Both the position numbers and the translations under genes were made by a program. Below are positions 16,815 to 24,241 of a DNA stretch of 64,000 nt, piece by piece (the stretch's first letter is position 1; each line of letters starts with the position of its first letter). Under the pieces are notes generated by a model. It had not been told where the DNA came from. It saw only the letters and a program-made list of their open reading frames with translations, and did no database searches. Source of the stretch: Mesorhizobium loti CJ3sym (GTDB taxonomy: Bacteria > Pseudomonadota > Alphaproteobacteria > Rhizobiales > Rhizobiaceae); NCBI RefSeq assembly GCF_000472785.1, contig NZ_AXAL01000007.1:186001-250000 (forward strand). Direction: 5' to 3'.

Positions 16815-17732
16815 ATGGCCGGCGCCAATGAACGAACCGAGCGCAATGCGATGAACGGGACCGCCTCGGAAGGTCTCGCCAGTACGCTGTCGCAAAGCGA
16901 TCTCGACAGGCGCATGCGCCGGCGGGGCGAGGAATCGCGCTGGTGGTGGATCGTGCCGACGCTCTACATCATCGTGCTCTTGCTGCCGATCTACTGGCTC
17001 ATCAACATGAGCTTCAAGACCAATGCGGAGATCGTCAATTCGCTGACGCTCTACCCGCATCAGCCTACGATCGCCAACTATGTCACCATCTTCACCGAGA
17101 AGGTCTGGTATTCCGGCTATATCAATTCGATCACCTATGTGGTCATGAACATGGTGATTTCGGTGTCCGTGGCGCTGCCGGCGGCTTACGCGTTCTCGCG
17201 CTACCGCTTCCTTGGTGACAAGCATCTGTTCTTCTGGCTTTTGACCAACCGCATGGCGCCGCCAGCGGTGTTCGCGCTGCCATTCTTCCAGCTCTACTCG
17301 GCCTTCGGCCTGATCGACACACACATCGCGGTGGCGCTCGCCCACTGCCTGTTCAACGTGCCGCTGGCAGTGTGGATCCTCGAAGGCTTCATGTCGGGCG
17401 TGCCGAAGGAGATCGACGAGACCGCCTATATCGACGGCTATTCGTTCCCGCGCTTCTTCCTGAAAATCTTCATGCCGCTGATCGCCAGCGGCATCGGCGT
17501 CGCCTGCTTCTTCTGCTTCATGTTTTCATGGGTGGAACTGCTGATCGCCCGTACGCTGACCACGACCGATGCCAAGCCGATCGCCGCAACCATGACCCGC
17601 ACTGTATCGGCTTCCGGCATGGATTGGGGACTGCTGGCCGCCGCAGGGGTGCTGACGCTGATCCCAGGCGCGCTCGTGATCTGGTTCGTGCGCAACTACA
17701 TCGCCAAGGGCTTCGCCCTAGGGAGGGTATAA
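16815..17732 (+). CDS. glpQ: Glycerol ABC transporter permease GlpQ
   Basis: The second permease has 305 residues and a MalG/UgpE-like layout. An N-terminal cytoplasmic stretch is followed by six membrane segments, beginning at WWWIVPTLYIIVLLLPIYWL. Its EAA loop reads LEGFMSGVPKEIDETAYIDGYSFPRFFLKIFMPL. It starts one base after glpP. The last codons, KGFALGRV, together with the ribosome-binding site beyond, are duplicated 65 bp further on. It is unrelated to the E. coli glycerophosphodiesterase also called GlpQ. Confidence 0.9.
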   Translation: MAGANERTERNAMNGTASEGLASTLSQSDLDRRMRRRGEESRWWWIVPTLYIIVLLLPIYWLINMSFKTNAEIVNSLTLYPHQPTIANYVTIFTEKVWYSGYINSITYVVMNMVISVSVALPAAYAFSRYRFLGDKHLFFWLLTNRMAPPAVFALPFFQLYSAFGLIDTHIAVALAHCLFNVPLAVWILEGFMSGVPKEIDETAYIDGYSFPRFFLKIFMPLIASGIGVACFFCFMFSWVELLIARTLTTTDAKPIAATMTRTVSASGMDWGLLAAAGVLTLIPGALVIWFVRNYIAKGFALGRV

Positions 17733-17793
17733 TGAAACGAACGCAAGAGTTCGTTCGCAACGCCATCTTCAAGGGCTTCGCCCTAGGGAGGGT
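17706..17793 (+). repeat. Duplicated 23-bp segment between glpQ and glpU
   Basis: The 23-bp stretches 17706-17728 and 17771-17793 are identical. Each begins AAGGGCTTCGCCCTA and ends in the purine-rich GGGAGGGT that serves as ribosome-binding site. The first copy is the end of glpQ; the second lies right before glpU. The period is 65 bp. AGGGC-TTC-GCCCT inside each copy can form a small hairpin. Confidence 0.9.
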
Positions 17794-17797
17794 GTGA
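17732..17797 (+). CDS. Possible 21-codon peptide created by the glpQ-glpU duplication
   Basis: An ATG overlapping the glpQ stop (TAATG) opens a 21-codon frame, starting MKRTQEFVRNAIFKG and ending, like GlpQ, in KGFALGRV. It has its own copy of the GGGAGGG ribosome-binding site and ends three bases before the glpU ATG. Codons 2-8 lie in a 7-bp hairpin (AACGAAC 17736-17742, GTTCGTT 17749-17755). It could be a coupling or leader peptide, or simply non-functional debris. Confidence 0.35.
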   Translation: MKRTQEFVRNAIFKGFALGRV

Positions 17798-17799
17798 TC

Positions 17800-18087
17800 A
17801 TGAACTTCGACTTCTCCTGGATGGCATGGACCTGGCCGACGGCCGCTTTTTTTGCCGTCATCGCCCTGCTGCTGGTCGGCATGGGTGCTTGGGAATACGC
17901 CTCGCCGGGCGGCAATCCGCGCGTCGGCGTGCTGCGCTTCGAAACAACGCGCGGCGACCGCCTGTTCCTATCGCTGCTCGGCAGCGCTTTTATCCATCTC
18001 GCTTGGCTGGGTCTTGTCGGACCGAGCCTCTGGTGGGCTCTCGCTCTCTCCGTGGTCTACGCCATCGGCGTGTTCCGGTACGTATAG
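17800..18087 (+). CDS. glpU: Small membrane protein GlpU of the glycerol transporter (DUF2160)
   Basis: The 95-residue protein has about three membrane segments: WTWPTAAFFAVIALLLVGMGAWEY, LFLSLLGSAFIHLAWLGLVG and LWWALALSVVYAIGVF. It matches DUF2160, which occurs in glycerol transporter operons between the permeases and the binding protein. Its job in transport is unknown. I chose ATG 17800, seven bases after AGGGAGGG, over GTG two codons upstream. Confidence 0.85.
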   Translation: MNFDFSWMAWTWPTAAFFAVIALLLVGMGAWEYASPGGNPRVGVLRFETTRGDRLFLSLLGSAFIHLAWLGLVGPSLWWALALSVVYAIGVFRYV

Positions 18088-18100
18088 AGGGAGAAACTGT

Positions 18101-18130
18101 TGGAGCGGCAGCGTGCCGGCCGCCGCTCCA
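18101..18130 (+). other. Intercistronic hairpin before glpV
   Basis: TGGAGCGGC (18101-18109) pairs perfectly with GCCGCTCCA (18122-18130) around a 12-base loop. It lies in the 79-bp gap between glpU and glpV. Such hairpins often stabilise the part of a transporter mRNA that encodes the abundant binding protein. There is no T tract, so I do not call it a terminator. Confidence 0.55.
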
Positions 18131-18166
18131 GATCGCACTTGAAACCTGAAACAGTGGAGGAAACAC

Positions 18167-19891
18167 ATGCGACGGCAATTTCTAACATCAACAACGGCCC
18201 TTGTCCTGTTGCTCGGCGTAGGCAATGCCTATGCAGGGATGGACGAGGCAAAAGCCTTTCTGGACAAGGAGATAGGCGGCGTGTCGACGCTTTCCCGCGC
18301 CGACCAGGAAAAGCAAATGCAGTGGTTTATCGACGCTGCCAAGCCCTTCGCCGGAATGGATATCAAGGTGGTCTCGGAAACCCTGACGACCCACAAGTAT
18401 GAATCAGAGGTGCTGGCACCGGCCTTTACCGCCATCACCGGCATCAAGGTCACGCATGACGTCATCCAGGAAGGCGACGTCGTCGAAAAAATCCAGACCC
18501 AGATGCAGACCGGCCAGAACATCTATGACGGCTGGGTCAACGATTCCGATCTGATCGGCACCCACTGGCGCTACCAGCAGGTGCGCAACCTGACCGACTG
18601 GATGGCGGGCGAAGGCAAGGACGTTACCGATCCGATGCTCGATGTCGACGACTTCATCGGCACCAAGTTCACCACCGCGCCGGACAAGAAGCTCTACCAG
18701 CTGCCGGACCAGCAGTTCGCGAACCTCTACTGGTTCCGTTATGACTGGTTCAACGACGAGAAGAACAAGGCCGACTTCAAGGCCAAGTACGGCTACGATC
18801 TCGGCGTGCCGGTCAACTGGTCGGCATATGAGGACATTGCCGAATTCTTCACGGGCCGTGACGTCAACGGCAAGAAGGTCTATGGCCACATGGACTACGG
18901 CAAGAAAGATCCGTCGCTCGGCTGGCGCTTCACCGACGCCTGGCTGTCGATGGCCGGTAACGGCGACAAGGGCCTGCCGAACGGCCTGCCGGTCGACGAA
19001 TGGGGCATCAAGGTCGATGCGAATTCTCGGCCTGTCGGCTCGTGCACCGCGCGCGGCGGCGACACCAATGGACCAGCATCGGTCTATGCCATCCAGAAAT
19101 ATCTTGATTGGCTGAAAGCCTATGCGCCGCCGGAAGCCCAGGGCATGACCTTCTCCGAATCCGGCCCCGTGCCGTCGCAAGGCAATGTTGCCCAGCAGAT
19201 CTTCTGGTACACCGCGTTCACCGCCGACATGGTCAAGCCCGGCCTGCCGGTCATGAACGACGACGGTACGCCGAAGTGGCGCATGGCGCCGTCTCCGCAC
19301 GGCTCCTACTGGAAGGACGGCATGAAGCTCGGCTATCAGGACGTCGGTTCCTGGACGCTGATGAAGTCGACGCCGACCGACCGCGCCAAGGCCGCCTGGC
19401 TCTATGCGCAGTTCGTCACCTCGAAGACCGTCGACGTGAAGAAGAGCCAGGTTGGCCTGACCTTCATTCGCGACTCCACCATCCATGACAAGAGCTTCAC
19501 CGAACGTGCGCCGAAGCTCGGCGGTCTGATCGAGTTCTACCGCTCGCCGGCCCGTGTGCAGTGGACGCCGACCGGTACCAACGTGCCGGACTATCCGAAG
19601 CTGGCGCAGCTCTGGTGGCAGAACATCGGTGACGCATCTTCGGGTGCCAAGACACCGCAGGAAGCCATGGATTCGCTCTGCGCCGATCAGGAAAAAGTCA
19701 TGGCCCGTATCGAGAAATCCGGTGTCCAGGGCGACATCGGACCGAAGATGGCCGAAGAGCATGACCTTGCCTACTGGAACGCCGACGCGGTCAAGGGCGG
19801 CAATCTGGCGCCTCAGCTGAAGCTCGAGAAGGAGAAGGACAAGCCGATCACCATCAACTACGACGAGCTGGTCAAGAGCTGGCAGAAGTAA
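18167..19891 (+). CDS. glpV: Periplasmic glycerol-binding protein GlpV
   Basis: This is the substrate-binding protein of the glycerol importer. It has 574 residues, long for the class but normal for this group. A signal peptide, [23 protein letters not shown], directs export. The mature part is a type I/II solute-binding fold with [46 protein letters not shown] and [29 protein letters not shown] gives a strong ribosome-binding site. A hairpin before it and a terminator-like hairpin after it fit its need for higher expression than the membrane genes. Confidence 0.92.
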   Translation: MRRQFLTSTTALVLLLGVGNAYAGMDEAKAFLDKEIGGVSTLSRADQEKQMQWFIDAAKPFAGMDIKVVSETLTTHKYESEVLAPAFTAITGIKVTHDVIQEGDVVEKIQTQMQTGQNIYDGWVNDSDLIGTHWRYQQVRNLTDWMAGEGKDVTDPMLDVDDFIGTKFTTAPDKKLYQLPDQQFANLYWFRYDWFNDEKNKADFKAKYGYDLGVPVNWSAYEDIAEFFTGRDVNGKKVYGHMDYGKKDPSLGWRFTDAWLSMAGNGDKGLPNGLPVDEWGIKVDANSRPVGSCTARGGDTNGPASVYAIQKYLDWLKAYAPPEAQGMTFSESGPVPSQGNVAQQIFWYTAFTADMVKPGLPVMNDDGTPKWRMAPSPHGSYWKDGMKLGYQDVGSWTLMKSTPTDRAKAAWLYAQFVTSKTVDVKKSQVGLTFIRDSTIHDKSFTERAPKLGGLIEFYRSPARVQWTPTGTNVPDYPKLAQLWWQNIGDASSGAKTPQEAMDSLCADQEKVMARIEKSGVQGDIGPKMAEEHDLAYWNADAVKGGNLAPQLKLEKEKDKPITINYDELVKSWQK

Positions 19892-19928
19892 GACTGTCTA
19901 TGCGGGCGTTCGCGCCCGTGTGAAATTG

Positions 19929-19959
19929 GGGAGGCGGCGCGTTGCCGTCTCCCTTCTTT
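19929..19959 (+). terminator. Terminator-like hairpin between glpV and glpK
   Basis: GGGAGGCGGC (19929-19938) pairs with GCCGTCTCCC (19944-19953), with one G-T pair and a five-base loop, followed by TTCTTT. A second hairpin, CGGGCG-TTCG-CGCCCG, lies just before it at 19903-19918. The pair probably lowers read-through from the transporter into glpK or protects the glpV message. Confidence 0.55.
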
Positions 19960-19982
19960 GTATCGAGGCGGAGGATGCGGGA

Positions 19983-21473
19983 ATGAGTGGTTTTGTGCTG
20001 GCGATCGACCAGGGAACGACATCGACCCGAGCGATCCTGTTCGATGGCCAGATGAAAGTCGTGGGCAGCGGGCAGCAGGAATTCGCCCAACACTATCCGG
20101 CCTCGGGCTGGGTCGAGCACGATCCGGAAGAAATCTGGGCAAGTGTTCTGACGACCGTGAAGGCCGCGTTGAAGAAGGCAGGTCGTGACGCCTCCGAAGT
20201 GGCCGCCATCGGCATCACCAATCAACGCGAGACCGTCGTCATCTGGGACAGAGCGACAGGCAAGCCGATCCACAACGCCATCGTCTGGCAGGATCGGCGC
20301 ACCGCGCCGCTCTGCCAGAAACTGAAGAAGCAGGGCCTGGAAAAGAAATTCACCCGCAAGACAGGGTTGCTGCTCGATCCTTATTTTTCCGGCACCAAGA
20401 TCGCCTGGATGCTCGACAAGGTGAAGGGCGCCAGGAACCGCGCCGAGAAGGGCGAATTGCTCGCCGGTACCATCGACAGTTTTCTGATCTGGCGGCTGAC
20501 TGGCGGCAAGGTTCACGCCACCGATGCCACCAATGCCTCGCGCACGCTGGTCTACAACATCGAGAAAAACGCCTGGGACGATGAGCTTCTGGGCATTCTC
20601 AACATCCCGGCTAGAATGCTTCCCGAGGTAAAGGATTGCGCCGATGATTATGGAATCACGGAGAAAAGTCTGTTTGGCGCGGAGATAAGGATCCTTGGCG
20701 TTGCCGGTGATCAGCATGCCGCCACCATCGGTCAGGCCTGCTTTGAGCCAGGCATGATGAAATCGACCTATGGCACTGGCTGCTTCGCGCTGCTCAACAC
20801 CGGCACGGATCTCGTGCGCTCCAAGAACCGGCTGCTGACGACCATTGCTTATAGGCTGAATGGCAAGACCACCTATGCGCTGGAGGGCTCGATCTTCATT
20901 GCCGGGGCTGCCGTGCAATGGCTGCGTGATGGTATCAAGGTGATCAGCAAGGCCGAGCAGAGCGGCAAACTGGCTGCCGAGGCTGATCCGACGCAGAATG
21001 TCTATCTGGTGCCAGCCTTTGTCGGTCTCGGCGCGCCGCATTGGGATGCGGAGGCACGCGGCGCGATCTTCGGGCTGACCCGCAATTCCGGACCGGCCGA
21101 ATTTGCCCGCGCCGCCCTGGAGGCCGTCGCCTACCAGACACGCGACCTGCTCGACGCCATGCGCAAGGACTGGAAGGGGGCTTCGGCCAGGACAGTGCTC
21201 AGGGTCGATGGCGGCATGGTGGCGTCCGACTGGACCATGCAACGGCTGGCCGACATTCTCGACGCGCCGGTCGATCGCCCGACCATTCTGGAGACGACGG
21301 CGCTGGGTGCGGCCTGGCTTGCTGGCTCAAAGGCGGGTGTGTGGCCGAAGGCACGAGAGTTCGCGAAAAGCTGGGCATTGGAGCGGCGGTTCCAGCCGGA
21401 GATGGAAGGCGCCGACCGTGCAGCGAAACTCGCAGGCTGGCGCGACGCCGTGCGCAGGACCTTGAGCGCATAA
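19983..21473 (+). CDS. glpK: Glycerol kinase GlpK
   Basis: GlpK phosphorylates glycerol with ATP, trapping it and making the GlpR inducer. The 496-residue protein opens with [20 protein letters not shown], the phosphate-binding strand of FGGY kinases, and has [31 protein letters not shown], and [37 protein letters not shown] is the second nucleotide-binding block. I used ATG 19983, after GGCGGAGGATGCGG; the open frame extends upstream through the intergenic hairpins. It completes the glycerol regulon. Confidence 0.95.
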   Translation: MSGFVLAIDQGTTSTRAILFDGQMKVVGSGQQEFAQHYPASGWVEHDPEEIWASVLTTVKAALKKAGRDASEVAAIGITNQRETVVIWDRATGKPIHNAIVWQDRRTAPLCQKLKKQGLEKKFTRKTGLLLDPYFSGTKIAWMLDKVKGARNRAEKGELLAGTIDSFLIWRLTGGKVHATDATNASRTLVYNIEKNAWDDELLGILNIPARMLPEVKDCADDYGITEKSLFGAEIRILGVAGDQHAATIGQACFEPGMMKSTYGTGCFALLNTGTDLVRSKNRLLTTIAYRLNGKTTYALEGSIFIAGAAVQWLRDGIKVISKAEQSGKLAAEADPTQNVYLVPAFVGLGAPHWDAEARGAIFGLTRNSGPAEFARAALEAVAYQTRDLLDAMRKDWKGASARTVLRVDGGMVASDWTMQRLADILDAPVDRPTILETTALGAAWLAGSKAGVWPKAREFAKSWALERRFQPEMEGADRAAKLAGWRDAVRRTLSA

Positions 21474-21477
21474 GAAA

Positions 21478-21503
21478 GACCCGCGCCGTTTCCGACGCGG
21501 GTC
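21478..21503. terminator. Hairpin between converging glpK and BA14K genes
   Basis: GACCCGCG (21478-21485) pairs with CGCGGGTC (21496-21503) around a ten-base loop. It begins five bases after the glpK stop. On the minus strand the stem is followed by TTTCTT, so it may serve the converging BA14K gene as well. Confidence 0.55.
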
Positions 21504-21543
21504 CCTTACTCACACTTGTTGTCTACTGATACTCACCCTTGGA

Positions 21544-22044
21544 TCAGTAAGGCGAACGGCACTCCTGACGCGAACCGTAATTCGGCTGGAAAGTGTTGTC
21601 CGAAGAACGATAGCTGCGATAGTGGTCATAGCACCACTGCACATGCGAGTTGCCTTCGTAGCGGTTGTTCTCGCTGTTGACGATCGCACCGGTGATCAGG
21701 GCGCCAGTCGCGAAGGCCGCGAGCGGGAACCAATAGTCGCCGTGACGACGATAACCCTGATGGTAGTCGCGATAGCCACGATGGCCATTCCAGAAGCCGC
21801 CGCCATCATTGTTGCGGGCGAAGTTACGACCGCCGAAATTGCGATTTCCGAAATTGCGGTTGCCGAAATTGCGATTGCCGTGGTGGTTCTTCATCCAAGG
21901 CTTGTAGTCGACGCTCTGCACGTCGCTCGAAGTCGATGCCGCCTGCGGCACGAACATTTGCGCCGCATTGGCCGGCATGGCTGCGGCTGCTCCAAACGAA
22001 ACTGACAAAGTGGTCGCCAGTATACCCGTTACGATCTTGTTCAT
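21544..22044 (-). CDS. BA14K-family exported protein with Asn-Arg-Asn-Phe repeats
   Basis: The 166-residue protein has a signal peptide ([26 protein letters not shown]) and ends with the BA14K domain, [21 protein letters not shown] and [11 protein letters not shown], whose two Cys are typical. BA14K was first described in Brucella as an immunoreactive lectin-like protein. Between them is a low-complexity NRNFG/GGRNF stretch made by a 15-bp DNA repeat, then a hydrophobic [18 protein letters not shown] chose the ATG at 22044, preceded by GAAGGAGAAGAC. The native role in a rhizobium is unknown; surface or envelope location is likely. Confidence 0.85.
   Translation of the reverse strand: MNKIVTGILATTLSVSFGAAAAMPANAAQMFVPQAASTSSDVQSVDYKPWMKNHHGNRNFGNRNFGNRNFGGRNFARNNDGGGFWNGHRGYRDYHQGYRRHGDYWFPLAAFATGALITGAIVNSENNRYEGNSHVQWCYDHYRSYRSSDNTFQPNYGSRQECRSPY
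21832..21876. repeat. Three 15-bp tandem units inside the BA14K gene
   Basis: Units 21832-21846, 21847-21861 and 21862-21876 share CCGAAATTGCG with small changes on each side. They encode the repeated Asn-Arg-Asn-Phe-Gly of the protein. Copy number could vary between strains by slippage. Confidence 0.85.
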
Positions 22045-22142
22045 TGTCTTCTCCTTCGAAAGGGTGATTGACGTCCCTTGTGGCGAGACAACGAGCAATA
22101 CACGGGATGGTTCCTCCCAAAACACCAAGTTACTGATCTGTA

Positions 22143-22166
22143 ATGTTTCTCTTGCCTAACACTAGG
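22143..22166. repeat. Degenerate copy of one arm of the 5173 palindrome
   Basis: The first 17 bases, ATGTTTCTCTTGCCTAA, differ from 5174-5190 at one position, and TAGG follows at nearly the same spacing. The second arm is not present. It lies 99 bp upstream of the BA14K start. The match may be chance, but both copies are in short non-coding gaps. Confidence 0.45.
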
Positions 22167-22282
22167 ACTGCAAAGTGCTCAGCCAATGGCTCTTTCAAGC
22201 TTGTATCTCCCTCGATCGAAGTGGCCGTTTGGGCAAGGCGACGACGCCGGAAAAGCTTGGCTCCCGGGTCCGTTTTTTCCGG

Positions 22283-22311
22283 TTGACCGGTCGAGGCACT
22301 CTCCCTATGTT
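22283..22311 (+). promoter_or_regulatory. Promoter of the tRNA-Lys gene
   Basis: TTGACC (22283-22288), exactly 17 bases, then TATGTT (22306-22311). The predicted start is about 30 bases before the mature tRNA. Spacing and both boxes fit the main sigma factor. Confidence 0.7.
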
Positions 22312-22348
22312 CCGCGCAATTTCGAGGGCCGCCTTTTCGGGCTCGCGG

Positions 22349-22424
22349 GAGCGCGTAGCTCAGCCGGTAGAGCAACTGACTTTTAATCAGTAGGTCATGG
22401 GTTCGAATCCCATCGCGCTCACCA
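22349..22424 (+). tRNA. tRNA-Lys (anticodon TTT)
   Basis: A complete 76-base cloverleaf. The acceptor stem is GAGCGCG paired with CGCGCTC, discriminator A, and the CCA end is encoded. The anticodon arm is ACTGA-CTTTTAA-TCAGT, giving anticodon TTT. The T arm is ATGGG-TTCGAAT-CCCAT, and the D arm has GCTC/GAGC. A weak hairpin, CAAAGG/CCTTTG at 22429-22451, follows and might end transcription. No integrase or attachment-site duplicate adjoins it. Confidence 0.97.
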
Positions 22425-22487
22425 TTGTCAAAGGACTTACCAGCGCCTTTGATTTGCCCGTGAACCTCTGCAACGCGCTTTGACCGT

Positions 22488-22967
22488 TCAGACGCTCCGC
22501 GACAGATGCACGTCCAGAACGGCGGCCTTCTTGGCAATCAGGCCTTCCAGATCCGCGTCCGAGCGCTTGGTGCCGGTCCGTTCGCGCAGCAGCGAGACTA
22601 TCGCGCTCATCGAAAGCGGGGCGATCTGGCCGCGCAGGATGGCATCCACTGCGCCGACAACATCCGAGATCTCCGTTGGTGCTCGCATCGCCGGTTCCTT
22701 CCTGTTGAGGTCGGCCTCGATGGCCGATCCTCTGGCGCCGCGATCGAAGATGACCGCCAAGCCGTTCTTTACGGCCAGTGCAGCGACCATATCATCGAGC
22801 TGGCGGTCGGTGAGGGCTGGGTCCGCAAGGGTGGGTTTCAGGATCTTGCGGATAACCATGGCAGCCTGGTCCGTGGACACGAAGCCATAGTGCCGTTTTC
22901 TGGCCTCGACATATTGTTCGATGATCATGCTCAGGCGTCGGGCTGCAACATCCCTGGGTTCCTGCAC
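22488..22967 (-). CDS. Hypothetical protein, helical
   Basis: The 159-residue product starts with GTG, six bases after AAGGAGG, an excellent ribosome-binding site. I do not recognise a family. The N-terminal half (RLSMIIEQYVEARKRHYGFVSTDQAAMVIRKIL, LTDRQLDDMVAALAVKNGLAVIFD) and the C-terminal half (IVSLLRERTGTKRSDADLEGLIAKKAAVLDVHL) both read as short helices with a winged-helix flavour, but that is only an impression. An overlapping plus-strand frame is less convincing. It is alone on this strand between the tRNA and the glycosyltransferase. Confidence 0.65.
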   Translation of the reverse strand: MQEPRDVAARRLSMIIEQYVEARKRHYGFVSTDQAAMVIRKILKPTLADPALTDRQLDDMVAALAVKNGLAVIFDRGARGSAIEADLNRKEPAMRAPTEISDVVGAVDAILRGQIAPLSMSAIVSLLRERTGTKRSDADLEGLIAKKAAVLDVHLSRSV

Positions 22968-23143
22968 CTCGGCCTCCTTGGGCTGCCGTGAGTGTCGGCA
23001 TCACCAAGACGAAGTAGGGCGGCTTGATCGAACATCAAACGGGGAACGGATCAATCATCCGACGCATCTTCCACTGATGGAGGAACGATCCCGCTGCTGA
23101 AGCATTGGGTTCCATGACCAGCTCATTGAGGGAAGGCCGGGCC

Positions 23144-24205
23144 ATGAAGATTGCCCATGTCGCACCACTATACGAATCGGTGCCGCCAAGGCTTTATGGT
23201 GGTACCGAGCGTATCATCTCCTACCTGACCGAGGGTCTCGTCGATCTTGGCCATGACGTGACGTTGTTTGCCAGCGGCGATACGAAGACCTCTGCCAAGC
23301 TTGTGCCATGCCGTGAACGGGCGCTTCGTCTCGATCCCCGTCCTTTGAAATCCGAGATCGCGGCGCATCTGTCGATGCTGGACGAGGTGAGGAAACGGGC
23401 CGACGATTTCGACGTTATCCACTTCCATCTCAGCCATTTCCTGCATTTTCCGTTTTTCCGCGATATGCCGCAGCGCACGGTGACGACGCCGCATGGCAGG
23501 CTGGATTACGCGGACCTGGCACAAGCCTATGATCGGTTCCCGCGGTTCCCGATGATTTCCATATCCCGCAGCCAGCGGGCGCGGTTTGCATCGGCGAACT
23601 GGCTGGCGACAATCCACCACGGGCTGCCTGTCGATCTCTACAGACCCAATTTCGAGACAGGCCCTGATGGCGGCTATCTTGCGTTTCTTGGCAGAATGTC
23701 GCGCGACAAGCGGCCGGATCGGGCGATCGAGATCGCCCGCCGTACCGGCCTGAAGCTCAAGCTCGCGGCCAAGGTCGGTGCCGACGATCGCGCCTATTTC
23801 GAGGAGGTAGTCCAACCGATGATCGATGGCGACCAGGTCGAATATGTCGGCGAGATCAATGAGGAGCAGAAGACGGCGTTTCTCGGAAACGCGGCCGCTC
23901 TGCTTTTCCCGATCGATTGGCCGGAGCCGTTCGGTCTTGCCGTAATCGAAGCGATGGCTTGCGGGACACCTGTCATGGCCTGGAATTGCGGTGCCATGCC
24001 CGAGATCGTCGGTGATGGAGTCACTGGTTTCGTCGTCGAAACCATCGAGGATGCCGTTGCCTCGATGCCGGCTCTCCTGCAGCTCGACAGGCGGCGCGTC
24101 AGGGCCGTGTTCGAGCGGAGCTTTTCAGCCCGCAGGATGGGTCAGGATTACGCCGCTGCTTACGCGGAGCTGGTCGACGCCGGCGGTCACGCCAAGGCCT
24201 CGTAG
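23144..24205 (+). CDS. GT4-family glycosyltransferase
   Basis: The 353-residue protein is a GT-B fold transferase of family 4. The N-terminal domain begins MKIAHVAPLYESVPPRLYGGTERIISYL, with the G-G-T/S-E loop of the family. The C-terminal nucleotide-sugar domain has FLGRMSRDKRPDRAIEIARRTG and PIDWPEPFGLAVIEAMACGTPVMA with the E-x7-E motif. It adds a sugar from an activated donor, which one is not readable. I chose ATG 23144, behind GAGGGAAGGCCGG, over upstream starts. The next three genes concern glucans and trehalose, so a glucan-type product is a fair guess. Confidence 0.88.
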   Translation: MKIAHVAPLYESVPPRLYGGTERIISYLTEGLVDLGHDVTLFASGDTKTSAKLVPCRERALRLDPRPLKSEIAAHLSMLDEVRKRADDFDVIHFHLSHFLHFPFFRDMPQRTVTTPHGRLDYADLAQAYDRFPRFPMISISRSQRARFASANWLATIHHGLPVDLYRPNFETGPDGGYLAFLGRMSRDKRPDRAIEIARRTGLKLKLAAKVGADDRAYFEEVVQPMIDGDQVEYVGEINEEQKTAFLGNAAALLFPIDWPEPFGLAVIEAMACGTPVMAWNCGAMPEIVGDGVTGFVVETIEDAVASMPALLQLDRRRVRAVFERSFSARRMGQDYAAAYAELVDAGGHAKAS

Positions 24206-24241
24206 CGGCGTCGTCTTCGGAATGAACAGGGACAGGCCACT

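Larger units (their letters stand above)
22045..22348. other. Intergenic region between the BA14K gene and tRNA-Lys
   Basis: This 304-bp gap holds the BA14K ribosome-binding site, the degenerate palindrome arm at 22143, an inverted repeat CCGGAAAA/TTTTCCGG (22247-22254 and 22275-22282), and the tRNA promoter. I found no convincing gene. Confidence 0.6.

Noticed and set aside
18404..19762. Minus-strand frame of about 452 codons
   Set aside because: Antisense to glpV and without ribosome-binding site or motif.
22247..22282. Small RNA or terminator from the CCGGAAAA/TTTTCCGG inverted repeat
   Set aside because: The stem is split by a 20-base loop, and its second arm runs into the tRNA promoter. 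No separate promoter is visible.
22349..22424. Integration site of a genomic island at the tRNA
   Set aside because: No integrase gene and no duplicate of the tRNA 3' end are found in the window.
22506..22991. Plus-strand frame opposite the hypothetical gene at 22488-22967
   Set aside because: The minus-strand frame has AAGGAGG at ideal spacing and plausible helices; the plus-strand one has neither.
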